This document shows positions 38,752-47,758 of a stretch of DNA of 64,000 nt, piece after piece. Each line of letters opens with the position of its first letter. The stretch's first letter is position 1. Position numbers and translations under genes: made by a program. The notes under the pieces are model-generated. The model did not search any database, was not told the DNA's origin, and saw nothing but the letters and a program-made list of their open reading frames with translations. The DNA comes from Afipia sp. (GTDB taxonomy: Bacteria > Pseudomonadota > Alphaproteobacteria > Rhizobiales > Xanthobacteraceae). The stretch spans positions 310,001 through 374,000 of the forward strand of contig JACQDM010000008.1 of the NCBI GenBank assembly GCA_016201045.1, in the 5' to 3' direction.

Positions 38752-40077
38752 CTACTCAGCCGCCGCCATGGCCACCTTCGCGTGGGCGGCGGAGCGCATG
38801 AAATCGGAGATCCGGGGCACGATTTCCGACCGGAAGCGAGAGCCGTTGAACACGCCGTAATGGCCGACGCCCTTCTGCACGTAGTGCACGCGCCGGGCGT
38901 CAGGGATCGAGGTGCAAAGCCCGTGGGTAGCCTCGGTCTGACCCAAACCTGAGATGTCATCGTTTTCACCCTCGACAGTCATCAGCGCGACGCGGGTGAT
39001 TTTCGACGGATCGACCGGCTTGCCGCGATGTTTCATCTCGCCCTTCGGCAAAGCATGTTTGACGAACACGAGGTCGACCGTTTGCAAATAGAATTCAGCG
39101 GTGAGATCCATCACGGCCAAGTACTCGTCGTAGAATTCGCGGTGCTTGTCGACGAGATCGCCGTCGCCCTTCACCAGATTGTCGAACAGCTGTTTGTGCG
39201 CGTCGACATGCCGATCCATGTTCATGCTCACAAAGCCGGTGAGCTGCAAAAATCCTGGATACACGTCGCGCATGAACCCCGGCTGCGGAAACGGCACCTT
39301 GGTAATGACGTTGTTGCGAAACCATTCGATACCCTTTTCGGCGGCGAGATCATTCACTCCCGTCGGATTCTTGCGAGTGTCAATCGGACCGCCCATCAGC
39401 GTCATCGACGTCGGAAAATAGGGATCCTTCTCCGCTTCCATGATCGAAACCGCAGCAAGCACGGGCACCGAAGGCTGACAGACGGCGACAATATGGATGT
39501 TGCCCCCCAGCGCGTGCATCATCTCGATCAGGTAGTCGACATAGTCGTCGAGATCGAAACGGCCATCGGACACCGGCACCATCCGCGCATCGGTCCAATC
39601 CGTAATGTAGACTTCATGTGTCGGCAAAAACGCTTCGACGGTACCGCGCAACAGCGTCGCGTAGTGGCCCGACATCGGAGCGACGAGGAGGACGCGGGGC
39701 TGCGGCTCGCGCAGCGGCTGCGCCAGTTTGCGCTCGAAATGAAGCAGACGGCAGAATGGCTTCTCCCAGACGCTCTTGATCTCGATAGGCACGCGCATGC
39801 CGTTGACTTCGGTCGTGTCGAGATTCCATTCCGGCTTGCCATACCGGCGCGTTGTGCGTTCGAACAGTTCGCAACTCGCGGCAATGGATTTTCCGAATTC
39901 GGTTTTCGAAAGCGGATTGAGCGGATTCTCAAACATCAATTTAGTGAAATCAGCCACCATCCGGGCGGGATTCAGCGATGCCTTGCCCATCTCATACATC
40001 CAGTACATGGGCGTCGTCAGCGCAGGGCTGACTTCAGACGGAAGGCCTGGCGGCCTGCCAAATTCGCCTATCGGCAT
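38752..40077 (-). CDS. phaZ: Intracellular PHB depolymerase
   Basis: A 441-residue alpha/beta-hydrolase that degrades stored polyhydroxybutyrate inside the cell. The nucleophile is Cys200 in HIVAVCQPSVPVL, the cysteine-type site of granule-associated PhaZ. The C-terminal depolymerase domain includes TVEGENDDISGLGQTEATH and the histidine in GVGHYGVFNG. There is no signal peptide. GGGGA precedes the ATG; a shorter start at 40008 (MYWMYEMGK) is possible. It completes the storage cycle with phaA, phaB and phaR, about 25 kb away. Confidence 0.94.
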   Translation of the reverse strand: MPIGEFGRPPGLPSEVSPALTTPMYWMYEMGKASLNPARMVADFTKLMFENPLNPLSKTEFGKSIAASCELFERTTRRYGKPEWNLDTTEVNGMRVPIEIKSVWEKPFCRLLHFERKLAQPLREPQPRVLLVAPMSGHYATLLRGTVEAFLPTHEVYITDWTDARMVPVSDGRFDLDDYVDYLIEMMHALGGNIHIVAVCQPSVPVLAAVSIMEAEKDPYFPTSMTLMGGPIDTRKNPTGVNDLAAEKGIEWFRNNVITKVPFPQPGFMRDVYPGFLQLTGFVSMNMDRHVDAHKQLFDNLVKGDGDLVDKHREFYDEYLAVMDLTAEFYLQTVDLVFVKHALPKGEMKHRGKPVDPSKITRVALMTVEGENDDISGLGQTEATHGLCTSIPDARRVHYVQKGVGHYGVFNGSRFRSEIVPRISDFMRSAAHAKVAMAAAE

Positions 40078-40205
40078 AGTGATTCCCCGGTCCCGGTTTC
40101 GCGGCGCAGCATACTGTCGAGGAGGCGATAAACCGTCAATGCAGAGATAATGCCATCGGCATGGTTATTAAGGCGTATGGAACCAGCGGTTGCAGATGGC
40201 TTGTC

Positions 40206-41048
40206 CTACTCACCGCTTTGGATCAGAGACCCCTGCTTTCGGGCGCTTGACAGAAGGGCCAAGAACGCGAGGGCGGAGACGACCAGCAGCACCGCGTTGA
40301 TCGCCAAAGCCTGCAACATCAAATCAGCCCGGAATTGATGATCGATCAGAAGCGCGCGCATGCCCTCGAACACATAAGTCGGCGGGAAGACCCAAGCGAC
40401 CAGTTGAAGCCAGTGCGGTAGCACCGACACCGGGTAGTAGACGCAAGCCAACGGAAGCAGCACGAACATCAGCGTCCATGCCAGGCCCTCGGCTCCCAAT
40501 CCGTTACGCGCCACCAAGCCGGACGAAATCATGCCGACGGACCAGCTCGTAAAAATCAGGTTGCAGAAGAAGGCGACCAGCGCGAGACCTAACCCGTAGA
40601 AATTAAATCCAAAGAACCAGATCGCCAGTAGCGTCATCGGGATCACGCCGATCGACAGACGGATGATGCTCATTACCATCAGAGAGATCAGAAACTCGCT
40701 GACCTTGAGCGGGCTCATCAGCAGATTGCCAAGATTGCGCGACCACATTTCTTCCAGAAACGACATCGAGAATCCAAGCTGGCCGCGAAACAGGATGTCC
40801 CATAAAATAACCGCGCCGATGAATGTGCCGCCGGCCTGTGTGAAGAAACTCGAATTCTGCGAAATATACGCCTGCGAAAAGCCCCAGGTCACAAGTTGCA
40901 TGGCCGGCCAATAGACGAGTTCCAGCGTTCGCGGCCACGATGACGTGAGAAGATACCAGTGGCGCAGAACCATCGCGCCGATGCGGCGCATGGAAATTCC
41001 GGTGCGTATTTCTATTGCCGAATGAGCCACAATACGCGCGCCGCTCAT
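40206..41048 (-). CDS. ABC-2 type exporter permease
   Basis: A 280-residue integral membrane protein with six hydrophobic segments. It opens with MSGARIVAHSAIE and then RHWYLLTSSWPRTLELVYWP, and carries the ABC-2 signature late (LPLACVYYPVSVLPHWLQ, then PPTYVFEGMR). Its ATG overlaps the stop of the ATPase gene by four bases, so the pair forms one transporter. Substrate unknown. Confidence 0.9.
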   Translation of the reverse strand: MSGARIVAHSAIEIRTGISMRRIGAMVLRHWYLLTSSWPRTLELVYWPAMQLVTWGFSQAYISQNSSFFTQAGGTFIGAVILWDILFRGQLGFSMSFLEEMWSRNLGNLLMSPLKVSEFLISLMVMSIIRLSIGVIPMTLLAIWFFGFNFYGLGLALVAFFCNLIFTSWSVGMISSGLVARNGLGAEGLAWTLMFVLLPLACVYYPVSVLPHWLQLVAWVFPPTYVFEGMRALLIDHQFRADLMLQALAINAVLLVVSALAFLALLSSARKQGSLIQSGE

Positions 41049-41833
41049 AGCTGCGACTCCTGAACACGGCCGCGCGCCACATCGAGAAATACCTCTTCAA
41101 GTGTCGCGCGGTTGTAGCGCGTCAAGATATGCGCAGGCGTGTCGTCATCCTCGATCCGGCCGCGCTTCATGATGATGACGCGGTCGCATAGTCGCTCCAC
41201 CTCAAGCATGTTGTGCGACGCTAGCAGTATGGTCGCGCCATGATTTCGGCGGTAGTCCTCGAGATGACTTCGAATCCAGTCGGCCGTGTCGGGATCGAGC
41301 GACGCCGTCGGCTCATCGAGCAACAAGAGTTCGGGCCGATTGACCAGCGCCTTCGCGAGCGCGACGCGCGTCTTTTGACCGGCTGAAAGTTTACGGCTTG
41401 GACGATCGAGAAATTCGGTGAGATCGAGATCGCTTGCAAGCTCCGCGATCCGCGCCTTCAGGTCTTCGACCGCGTATAGACGGCCGAACACCGTGAGATT
41501 TTGACGCACCGTGAGCCGGCCCGGCATATCGACATACGGACTCTCGAAGTTCATGCGCCCCAGAACGTGTGCACTCTGCGCGGGCATCGAAAAGCCAAGC
41601 ACCTGCACGCGGCCGGACGTCGGCAATACGAGTCCCATGATCATCGCAATCGTGGTCGTCTTCCCCGCGCCGTTGCCGCCGAGCAGCCCAGTCACCGAAC
41701 CGCGTGGAATCGCGAACGATATATCATCCACCGCACGCGTGGCGCTGTAGAGCTTGGTCAGGCTCACGACATCAATGGCCCAGTCCGATGACGTCGGCTC
41801 GGCCAAAACTGACATTTCATGCGTCTCGTTCAT
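41045..41833 (-). CDS. ABC transporter ATP-binding protein
   Basis: A 262-residue ATPase with Walker A LLGGNGAGKTTT, signature KLSAGQKTRVALAKAL, Walker B LLLLDEPTASLDPD and a switch histidine in LLASHNM. It pairs with the downstream permease (ATGA overlap) as an exporter of the drug/lipid/polysaccharide type. It is divergent from regS, with 99 bases between starts, so a redox link is possible but unproven. Confidence 0.93.
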   Translation of the reverse strand: MNETHEMSVLAEPTSSDWAIDVVSLTKLYSATRAVDDISFAIPRGSVTGLLGGNGAGKTTTIAMIMGLVLPTSGRVQVLGFSMPAQSAHVLGRMNFESPYVDMPGRLTVRQNLTVFGRLYAVEDLKARIAELASDLDLTEFLDRPSRKLSAGQKTRVALAKALVNRPELLLLDEPTASLDPDTADWIRSHLEDYRRNHGATILLASHNMLEVERLCDRVIIMKRGRIEDDDTPAHILTRYNRATLEEVFLDVARGRVQESQL

Positions 41834-41932
41834 CGCATGCGTTCATTGAGCCAACGCAGCGTCGTGCGCAAGGTCTGGCACAGTCAAACGCGTGGTTTGT
41901 GATCGGAAGGCCCAGCCGCTAATGTCGCCGCC

Positions 41933-43291
41933 ATGAGCGATATCGCCGCATCGGATTTCCGCCCTTCCCGGCGGGACGTCAGCCTCGACACGGTTCTGCG
42001 GCTGAGATGGCTCGCGGTGCTCGGGCAACTGACGACGATTTTCGTCGTGACTCAGGGCCTCGACTTCGATGTGCCCGTTATCCCCTGCCTCGCGATTATC
42101 GGCTTTTCCGCGTTGCTCAATCTTGCGCTGCAGATTGCTTTCAATCGCGTTCATCGGTTGGCGCCACGCTATGCCGCCGCCCTCCTCGCGATCAACATCG
42201 CAGAACTCGCAGCGCTCCTTGCGCTGACGGGCGGATTGCAGAACCCGTTCTCATTCCTGTTTCTCGCGCCGGTGCTGATTGCAGCAACAGCCCTGACGAC
42301 GCGGCTGACATTGGCACTAGGATTTTTTGCTGTGGTGTGCGCCAGCGTACTCGGCTTTTATCATTTGCCGCTGCCATGGAACGGCGATGAGCCGCTGGTC
42401 TTGCCGCGGACCTACATGATCGGCGTCTGGCTTTCGATCGTTCTGGCGATCTGCGTGACAAGCCTCTACGCATTTCAAGTCACAGAAGAAGCGCGCAAGC
42501 TTTCAGACGCGCTGGCGGCAACTGAACTCGTGCTGACGCACGAACAGCATTTGACGCAGCTCGATGGTCTCGCTGCGGCCGCCGCGCACGAACTCGGCAC
42601 GCCGCTTTCGACGATCGTCCTGATCAGCCGCGAACTCGAGAAGGCCGTCGAGACAGATGCGACGCTCGATGGAGAAGCGCGCGGCGACCTCAAGACGTTG
42701 CGCGAACAGGCGCAGCGATGCCGGGACATTTTGGCGAAAATAACTCAACTGTCGTCGAGCGGCGCGCCGTTCGACCGCATGCCGCTTTCCACGCTGATCG
42801 AGGAAACGGTCGCACCTCATCGCGACTTCGGCATAGCGATCAAGGTGCGCGTTGCAATCGCTCCCAAGCCCGAACCCGTCGGAATGCGAAATCCTGCGAT
42901 CCTCTACGGAGTCGGAAACATCCTGGAAAACGCAGTTGATTTTGCGCGCGAGGCGGTCGAGGTCAATGCGTGGTGGAATGACGAAACAGTCGAGATCGTC
43001 ATCTCGGACGACGGTCCAGGCATCGCACCCGAAATCCTAAAGCGGATCGGCCAACCCTATCTGACACGACGTCGTACCAGTGAGGAATCGTCCGGTGACA
43101 ATCGCGGCGGGCTCGGGCTCGGAGTCTTCATTGCGCGAACATTGCTTGAGCGTACCGATGCGAAAGTATCATTCGCCAATCGCGTTTTCCCGGATCATGG
43201 CGCTGTAGTCACGATCGCTTGGCCACGGGCGAGCTTCGATACGGCCGACGCCGCCGCACCGGCAAATCTCGTTCAGGCAACCGCTACCTAG
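41933..43291 (+). CDS. regS: Redox-sensing histidine kinase RegS/RegB
   Basis: A 452-residue membrane sensor kinase. Six helices (about 25-180) contain the quinone-sensing motif TGGLQNPFSFLF. The phosphorylated histidine is in AAAAHELGTPLSTIV (H-box). A cysteine 44 residues on, in EQAQRCRDILAK, is likely the redox-active cysteine known from RegB. Nucleotide-binding boxes are NILENAVDFA, DDGPGI and GGLGLGVFIA. RegB/RegS autophosphorylates under low oxygen and drives nitrogen, carbon and respiratory genes through RegR. regR follows after 89 bases. Confidence 0.95.
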   Translation: MSDIAASDFRPSRRDVSLDTVLRLRWLAVLGQLTTIFVVTQGLDFDVPVIPCLAIIGFSALLNLALQIAFNRVHRLAPRYAAALLAINIAELAALLALTGGLQNPFSFLFLAPVLIAATALTTRLTLALGFFAVVCASVLGFYHLPLPWNGDEPLVLPRTYMIGVWLSIVLAICVTSLYAFQVTEEARKLSDALAATELVLTHEQHLTQLDGLAAAAAHELGTPLSTIVLISRELEKAVETDATLDGEARGDLKTLREQAQRCRDILAKITQLSSSGAPFDRMPLSTLIEETVAPHRDFGIAIKVRVAIAPKPEPVGMRNPAILYGVGNILENAVDFAREAVEVNAWWNDETVEIVISDDGPGIAPEILKRIGQPYLTRRRTSEESSGDNRGGLGLGVFIARTLLERTDAKVSFANRVFPDHGAVVTIAWPRASFDTADAAAPANLVQATAT

Positions 43292-43380
43292 ATGATTGCG
43301 CGCCTCTCATCCTTTAGCCGCCTTGGCAGCGCCCGAATGTCGGGCCATATCAATAGGGATACATCTGGAGGTGCAAGACC

Positions 43381-43935
43381 GTGACCGGAGCCACTCAAAT
43401 AGCTGAAATGACCGACAAATCCCTGCTGATCGTGGAGGATGACAAGGCGTTTCTGGAGCGTCTGGCGCGGGCGATGGAGACCCGGGGCTTCGAAGTGACC
43501 GCCTGCGACAATGTGTCCGAGGGCCTCGGCCACATCGGAAAAGCAGCTCCGGCGTTCGCAGTTGTCGATTTGCGGCTTGGCGACGGCAACGGTCTCGATG
43601 TCGTCTCGGCGTTGAAGTCGCAGCGTCCCGATGCGCGCGCCATCGTGCTCACGGGCTACGGCAACATCGCAACTGCCGTCACTGCGGTGAAAATGGGCGC
43701 GGTCGATTATCTGTCGAAGCCGGCGGACGCCGACGATGTGGTCGCAGCGTTGATGGCGAGCGCCACGGCGAAATCGGAATTGCCGTCGAACCCGATGTCA
43801 GCGGATCGCGTGCGCTGGGAGCACATCCAGCGCATCTATGAAATGTGCAACCGCAACGTTTCGGAAACGGCACGGCGTCTCAACATGCACCGCCGCACGC
43901 TCCAGCGCATCCTCGCCAAACGCGCGCCGCGCTAA
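43381..43935 (+). CDS. regR: Redox response regulator RegR/RegA
   Basis: A 184-residue response regulator. The receiver domain (about 14-130) has DD in LLIVEDDKAF, the phosphorylated Asp in FAVVDLRLGDGNG and the lysine in YLSKPADADD. A short Pro linker leads to a Fis-type helix-turn-helix (NVSETARRLNMHRRTLQRIL) nearly invariant in RegA proteins. GTG 43381 has GGAGG upstream. It is the partner of regS. Confidence 0.96.
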   Translation: MTGATQIAEMTDKSLLIVEDDKAFLERLARAMETRGFEVTACDNVSEGLGHIGKAAPAFAVVDLRLGDGNGLDVVSALKSQRPDARAIVLTGYGNIATAVTAVKMGAVDYLSKPADADDVVAALMASATAKSELPSNPMSADRVRWEHIQRIYEMCNRNVSETARRLNMHRRTLQRILAKRAPR

Positions 43936-43949
43936 GCGCAAACGCCCCC

Positions 43950-43975
43950 GGAACTTTTTCGATCCTGACCGCGTT
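43950..43975 (+). promoter_or_regulatory. EcfG-type (general stress) promoter GGAAC-N17-CGTT
   Basis: GGAAC at 43950-43954 and CGTT at 43972-43975, with a 17-base spacer, match exactly the promoter of the alphaproteobacterial general stress sigma factor EcfG. It lies 15 bases after regR and 50 bases before a 75-residue gene. Function is inferred from the consensus. Confidence 0.75.
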
Positions 43976-44025
43976 AACGCCGCGAACGATCCTCGCCGGG
44001 AGCGCGGCAGGTCCGCGTCGGCATC

Positions 44026-44253
44026 ATGCGGAAGTCGCGGCACATCGATATCTCCTCGCGGCTCGAAGCGACCAAACAGCTTGGTCTCGTTGATGATTAT
44101 CGGATCGTGTGGCCCGAAAAATCGCTCTGCGCGCCTCATGTCACCGTGATCGGCCGCCGGGCTTTTCCGGCGCAGGTGACGAAGAATTATGTGGCTATCT
44201 TGCTCGCCCATCTTGTTCCCACCCGCGAGATCGTGGTGACACGGAACTCTTGA
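44026..44253 (+). CDS. Small protein of unknown function, probably stress-induced
   Basis: A 75-residue frame beginning MRKSRHIDISSRLEATKQLG, with a mixed alpha/beta-like pattern (DDYRIVWPEKSL, then APHVTVIGRRAFP and a hydrophobic NYVAILLAHLVP helix). There is no signal peptide or known domain. The EcfG-type promoter 50 bases upstream supports a real gene even though the ribosome site is weak. The heme oxygenase gene follows after 60 bases and may be on the same transcript. Confidence 0.55.
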   Translation: MRKSRHIDISSRLEATKQLGLVDDYRIVWPEKSLCAPHVTVIGRRAFPAQVTKNYVAILLAHLVPTREIVVTRNS

Positions 44254-44313
44254 AAGCGCCGACTGTTTTCGTTGCGTCGCGTTTGAACTGAATTTCATCA
44301 GGGCAAAACGAGC

Positions 44314-44880
44314 ATGAGCCTTTTGATTAGGGACATTGTCAGCGAGGCGACGCGGTCGTCCCATCGCCGTCTCGATCTTGCTCTATCGTGGCTCGACCTT
44401 GGGAAACCCCGCTATTATGCGGGTTTTCTGCGCGGTCAGGCCGAGGCGTTGTTTCCGCTGGAAGCCTCTCTCGAAGAACAGGGCATTGCCAACATCGTCA
44501 GCGACTGGCCGCTTCGTGCGCGGGCGCCGTCGCTCGAACACGATCTCGCGGCGATGGATGTGTCGTGCGACCCGCTGCCCGCTCCCGAATTTAGGGGCGC
44601 GGCCGACATGCTCGGCGCGGTCTACGTCCTGGAAGCCTCGCGCATGGGTGCGCGCGTGATGCTGGCGCGGCTGGCTCAGCATCCGGAATCGAGTTCGATG
44701 GCCGCGACTGCGTATCTGCGCCACGGCTTCGGCAAGCGGTTCTGGCCGACGTTCCTGACGCTTCTGGAAAATCATCCCGCTGCGCATGCTGACACCGCAG
44801 GCGTCGTGCAAGGCGCGGAAGTCGCATTCGGCATGTTCGAAAACGCGCTGATTCCGGTGGCGAGCGTCGCGGCCGAATAA
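44314..44880 (+). CDS. Biliverdin-producing heme oxygenase
   Basis: A 188-residue all-helical protein of the bacterial heme oxygenase family, which opens heme to biliverdin, CO and iron. The likely proximal ligand is His17 in RSSHRRLDLAL. The distal-helix region AADMLGAVYVLEASRMGARVML and the WPTFLTLLE segment fit the family. Such genes often serve bacteriophytochromes, but none is in the window. The upstream EcfG-type promoter suggests induction by stress together with the 75-residue gene. Confidence 0.82.
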   Translation: MSLLIRDIVSEATRSSHRRLDLALSWLDLGKPRYYAGFLRGQAEALFPLEASLEEQGIANIVSDWPLRARAPSLEHDLAAMDVSCDPLPAPEFRGAADMLGAVYVLEASRMGARVMLARLAQHPESSSMAATAYLRHGFGKRFWPTFLTLLENHPAAHADTAGVVQGAEVAFGMFENALIPVASVAAE

Positions 44881-44882
44881 TC

Positions 44883-45374
44883 CTACTCGACGATGTCGGC
44901 GTGACCTTGCGGATCGATCAGACGATTCATGCGATGCGCCGCATGCATTCCGAAACTCACGATCAATGATTTGCGCGTCGCCGCCGCGAGCCGATGTTCG
45001 GGCGCATCGCAATGCATGTGCGCGCCGTAACCATCGGCGACGATCAGGCCGGTATCGGGTGGAAAAATCTCGCATGGCAGATCCTGCGTGAACGCGAAGA
45101 ACAGCCGGTCGCAGTGCATCCGGTAATCTTCCCATTTCTGATCGGCGCGCAAATCCGCAACTGACGATTTGATTTCGACGATCCAGATGTCGCCGCGCGC
45201 ATTCATAGCCACCAAATCCGCGCGCCGGCCCGACGGCAGCGTCAATTCGCTGACGCACGAAAATCCCAACGATCGCAACAGCCTGGCGGTACCGCGCGCG
45301 ATTTCGAGCGCAGTGGCAGACTGGCGGCGATCCGGTGACGGACTTGGAATCGAATGGCCAAATTGTGAATTCAT
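44883..45374 (-). CDS. mmcB: MmcB-family DNA repair protein
   Basis: A 163-residue protein with the PD-(D/E)XK nuclease-like core SGRRADLVAMNARGDIWIVE followed by IKSS, the hallmark of the MmcB (DUF2135-like, PF06319) family, which is linked to mitomycin C resistance in Caulobacter. The later KWEDYRMHCDRLFFAF is also typical. It converges on the heme oxygenase gene with a 2-base gap. Confidence 0.87.
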   Translation of the reverse strand: MNSQFGHSIPSPSPDRRQSATALEIARGTARLLRSLGFSCVSELTLPSGRRADLVAMNARGDIWIVEIKSSVADLRADQKWEDYRMHCDRLFFAFTQDLPCEIFPPDTGLIVADGYGAHMHCDAPEHRLAAATRKSLIVSFGMHAAHRMNRLIDPQGHADIVE

Positions 45375-45527
45375 TGCGCCCGACTCTAACAGACAGCGAC
45401 TCGCTGCTCAGCCCCAAATTTATACCTGACGCGACACAATTCGGGCGCGGATGCGACGCGATGCAACGGAACCTTTGATGCGGCGGGAGCGACAAAGACG
45501 CTCGACCGCGCATTCACGGAGGGGACG

Positions 45528-46664
45528 ATGAAGTCAGTCATCACCATGCGGGCCCGGATTCGAATTCTGGCGCTCGCTTCTTTAATTCTGCCGATGATTT
45601 CCATTTCACAAGCGAGCGCCAAGCCGACTGTCGAGGTCGCGTTCGTTCTCGACACGACAGGTTCGATGGGCGGGTTGATCGAGGGCGCCAAACGGAAAAT
45701 CTGGTCGATCGCAACAACCATCGTCGACACCAATCCCGACGCCGACATTCGCATCGGACTCGTTGCCTATCGCGATATCGGCGACGACTACGTCACCAAG
45801 ATGTTCGATCTCACGCCCGACATTCAGGATATCTACGGCAACCTGCTCGCGCTCAATGCGCGCGGCGGCGGCGACTGGCCGGAAAGCGTCAACGAAGCGC
45901 TGGACGTCACGATCAACAAACTGAAGTGGAGCAAAAGCAGCGACACCCGCCGCATCGTGTTTCTGGTCGGTGACGCGCCGCCGCACATGGACTATGTGCA
46001 AGACACCAAATATCCGGTGACGCTCAAGGTCGCCAAGCAGCGCGACATCGTCGTCAACGCGGTGCAGGCCGGGATCGCGCAGGACACTGCGCGCGTCTGG
46101 CAGGATATCGCCCAGCTCGGCAACGGGCGCTACATCCCGATCCCGCAGGATGGCGGCGAGATCGTGATGATTCCAACGCCCTACGACGACGACATCATCA
46201 TTCTGCAGCGTGACATCAACGGCACCGTCATTCCCTACGGCCCGCCGAAGCTGCAGAAACGCACCGAAGACAAGACGCGACAGCTTGCACAGGTCGCAGC
46301 AGCCGCACCTTCCGCCGCGTCCGACATGGCGAGCTATCTCAACAAGCGTTCACGCATGTCGTCGGAAGCCGTCACCGGCGACGGCGACCTCGTCAGCGAC
46401 ATTTCCTCGGGCCGCGAGAGGCTCGCGAGCGTCAAGGACGAGGACCTGCCGGAGAATCTGCGCAACTTGCCAATCGAGAAACGCCGAGCCGAAATCGACA
46501 AGCAGATGCAAAATCGCAAGGTGCTCAACGACAGACTGACGGCGCTGGTGCAGAAGCGCGACGCCTTCATTGCCGACAAGCGCAAGAGCGCGAACCCGGC
46601 AAAGCCGACATCGTTCGATCAAGTGGTGGAGGACACGTTGAAGGCGCAGATCAAGCGGCAATAG
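45528..46664 (+). CDS. Secreted von Willebrand factor type A domain protein
   Basis: A 378-residue protein with a signal peptide (cleavage likely after Ala31, QASA). A VWA domain (about 34-225) has the full metal-ion site DTTGSMGG at 42-49. A coiled, charged C-terminal half (NLPIEKRRAEIDKQMQ) follows. GGAGGGG is a strong ribosome site. The protein is presumably periplasmic; partners are unknown and no MoxR-type AAA ATPase lies nearby. Confidence 0.88.
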   Translation: MKSVITMRARIRILALASLILPMISISQASAKPTVEVAFVLDTTGSMGGLIEGAKRKIWSIATTIVDTNPDADIRIGLVAYRDIGDDYVTKMFDLTPDIQDIYGNLLALNARGGGDWPESVNEALDVTINKLKWSKSSDTRRIVFLVGDAPPHMDYVQDTKYPVTLKVAKQRDIVVNAVQAGIAQDTARVWQDIAQLGNGRYIPIPQDGGEIVMIPTPYDDDIIILQRDINGTVIPYGPPKLQKRTEDKTRQLAQVAAAAPSAASDMASYLNKRSRMSSEAVTGDGDLVSDISSGRERLASVKDEDLPENLRNLPIEKRRAEIDKQMQNRKVLNDRLTALVQKRDAFIADKRKSANPAKPTSFDQVVEDTLKAQIKRQ

Positions 46665-46724
46665 CTGCCGACGGCCATCCGCAATCGCCGCAGTTTGCGG
46701 TTGGCGCACCTCGCGAAAAACGTC

Positions 46725-46760
46725 ATTGTCTCCGGCACACACGCATCTGCCGGAGACAAT
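46725..46760. repeat. 13-base perfect inverted repeat
   Basis: ATTGTCTCCGGCA and TGCCGGAGACAAT flank a 10-base loop, 60 bases after the VWA gene stop. There is no T-tract. It could act as a terminator or as a 3' stabiliser, and it lies directly against the tautomerase remnant. Confidence 0.75.
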
Positions 46761-46761
46761 C

Positions 46762-47025
46762 CTGCCGACTTATTGTTGCATCGCGCCTGCAGGCCTGCTC
46801 GGCGCCGGAAAGAAAGCCGCAATCGCCAAGGACATCACGCGCGTCCATAGCGAGGTGACGGGTGCGGCCGGATTTTTCGCGCATCTGTGGGCTTACGTCG
46901 TCGAGATTCCACCGCGGCAGATGATCGAATACGGCCATGTCCTTCCAGAACCGGGTGATGAGCCCGACTGGATTGCCTCTTTGCCGAAGGACGATCGCCA
47001 CTATATGCAGTCCCTGGGCAAATGA
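46762..47025 (+). pseudogene. Tautomerase-family remnant with internal deletion
   Basis: The frame reads PTYCCIAPAGLLGAGKKAAI then TRVHSEVTGAAGFFAH, the N-terminal part of a tautomerase_3 (putative oxalocrotonate tautomerase) protein. It jumps straight to LWAYVVEIPPRQMIEYGHVL, the C-terminal part. About 50 central residues are missing at 46880-46886 without a frame change. The expected ATG before the catalytic Pro1 is CTG. Family comparison is from memory. It ends 7 bases before the MBL hydrolase gene. Confidence 0.65.
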
Positions 47026-47032
47026 GATTGCA

Positions 47033-47713
47033 ATGACCGACACGACCGAAGAAGCAACCGCGCAAGCCAAGGCCGGCGCGATGATTATCCCCGTCTCGCC
47101 GTTCGAGCAGAACTGCACGCTCTTGTGGTGCACGAAAACGAGGAAGGCCGTCGTAATCGATCCCGGCGGCGACGTGCCGAAAATTCTCGCCGCCATCAAG
47201 CAGGCCGATGTCACCGTCGATCAGATCTGGATCACGCATGGCCATATCGACCATGTCGGCGGCGCGGCCGAACTGCGCGACGCGCTGAAGGTGCCCATCG
47301 AAGGCCCGCACCTCGCCGACAAATATTTGCTCGATCGCGTCGTCGAGAGCGGCCGCAATTTCGGCATGGCAGGCGTCCGGAATTTCGCGCCGGATCGCTG
47401 GTTGTCGGAAGGCGATAAAGTGAGCGTCGGCGAATTGTCGTTCGATGTTTATTTCTGTCCGGGCCATTCGGCGGGCAGCGTCGTGTTTTTCAACAAGGAC
47501 ATGCGCTTTGCCATCGTCGGCGACGTGCTGTTCAACGGCTCGGTCGGCCGCACCGATCTGCCCGGCGGCGATCACGCGGCCCTCATGCGCTCGATCAAGG
47601 ACAAGCTGCTGCCGCTCGGCGACGATATCGGCTTCATCTGCGGCCACGGCCCCGGCTCCAGTTTCGGCCACGAGCGCAAGACCAATCCGTTTCTCAACGG
47701 CGCGATGGGCTGA
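47033..47713 (+). CDS. MBL-fold hydrolase, glyoxalase II-like
   Basis: A 226-residue metallo-beta-lactamase-fold protein with the metal site ITHGHIDHVGGAAEL, then CPGHSAGSVVFF, FNGSVGRTDLPGGDH and FICGHGPGSSFGHER. This short type (YcbL-like) resembles glyoxalase II but lacks its long C-terminal substrate domain; the true substrate is uncertain. ATG 47033 starts MTDTTEEATAQ; an earlier in-frame start at 46937 would overlap the tautomerase remnant. Confidence 0.9.
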   Translation: MTDTTEEATAQAKAGAMIIPVSPFEQNCTLLWCTKTRKAVVIDPGGDVPKILAAIKQADVTVDQIWITHGHIDHVGGAAELRDALKVPIEGPHLADKYLLDRVVESGRNFGMAGVRNFAPDRWLSEGDKVSVGELSFDVYFCPGHSAGSVVFFNKDMRFAIVGDVLFNGSVGRTDLPGGDHAALMRSIKDKLLPLGDDIGFICGHGPGSSFGHERKTNPFLNGAMG

Positions 47714-47758
47714 GACACCGCGCCGTTGAGATTGGACTCCGGCAGCGCTGGGTGAAAT

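Noticed and set aside
39028-40131. 367-codon open frame opposite phaZ
   Set aside because: Shadow rich in His and Arg; the minus strand encodes a complete depolymerase.
43798-44364. 188-codon minus-strand frame across the regR-heme oxygenase gap
   Set aside because: Runs antisense into regR and lacks protein-like order; the plus-strand 75-residue frame with its own promoter explains the gap better.
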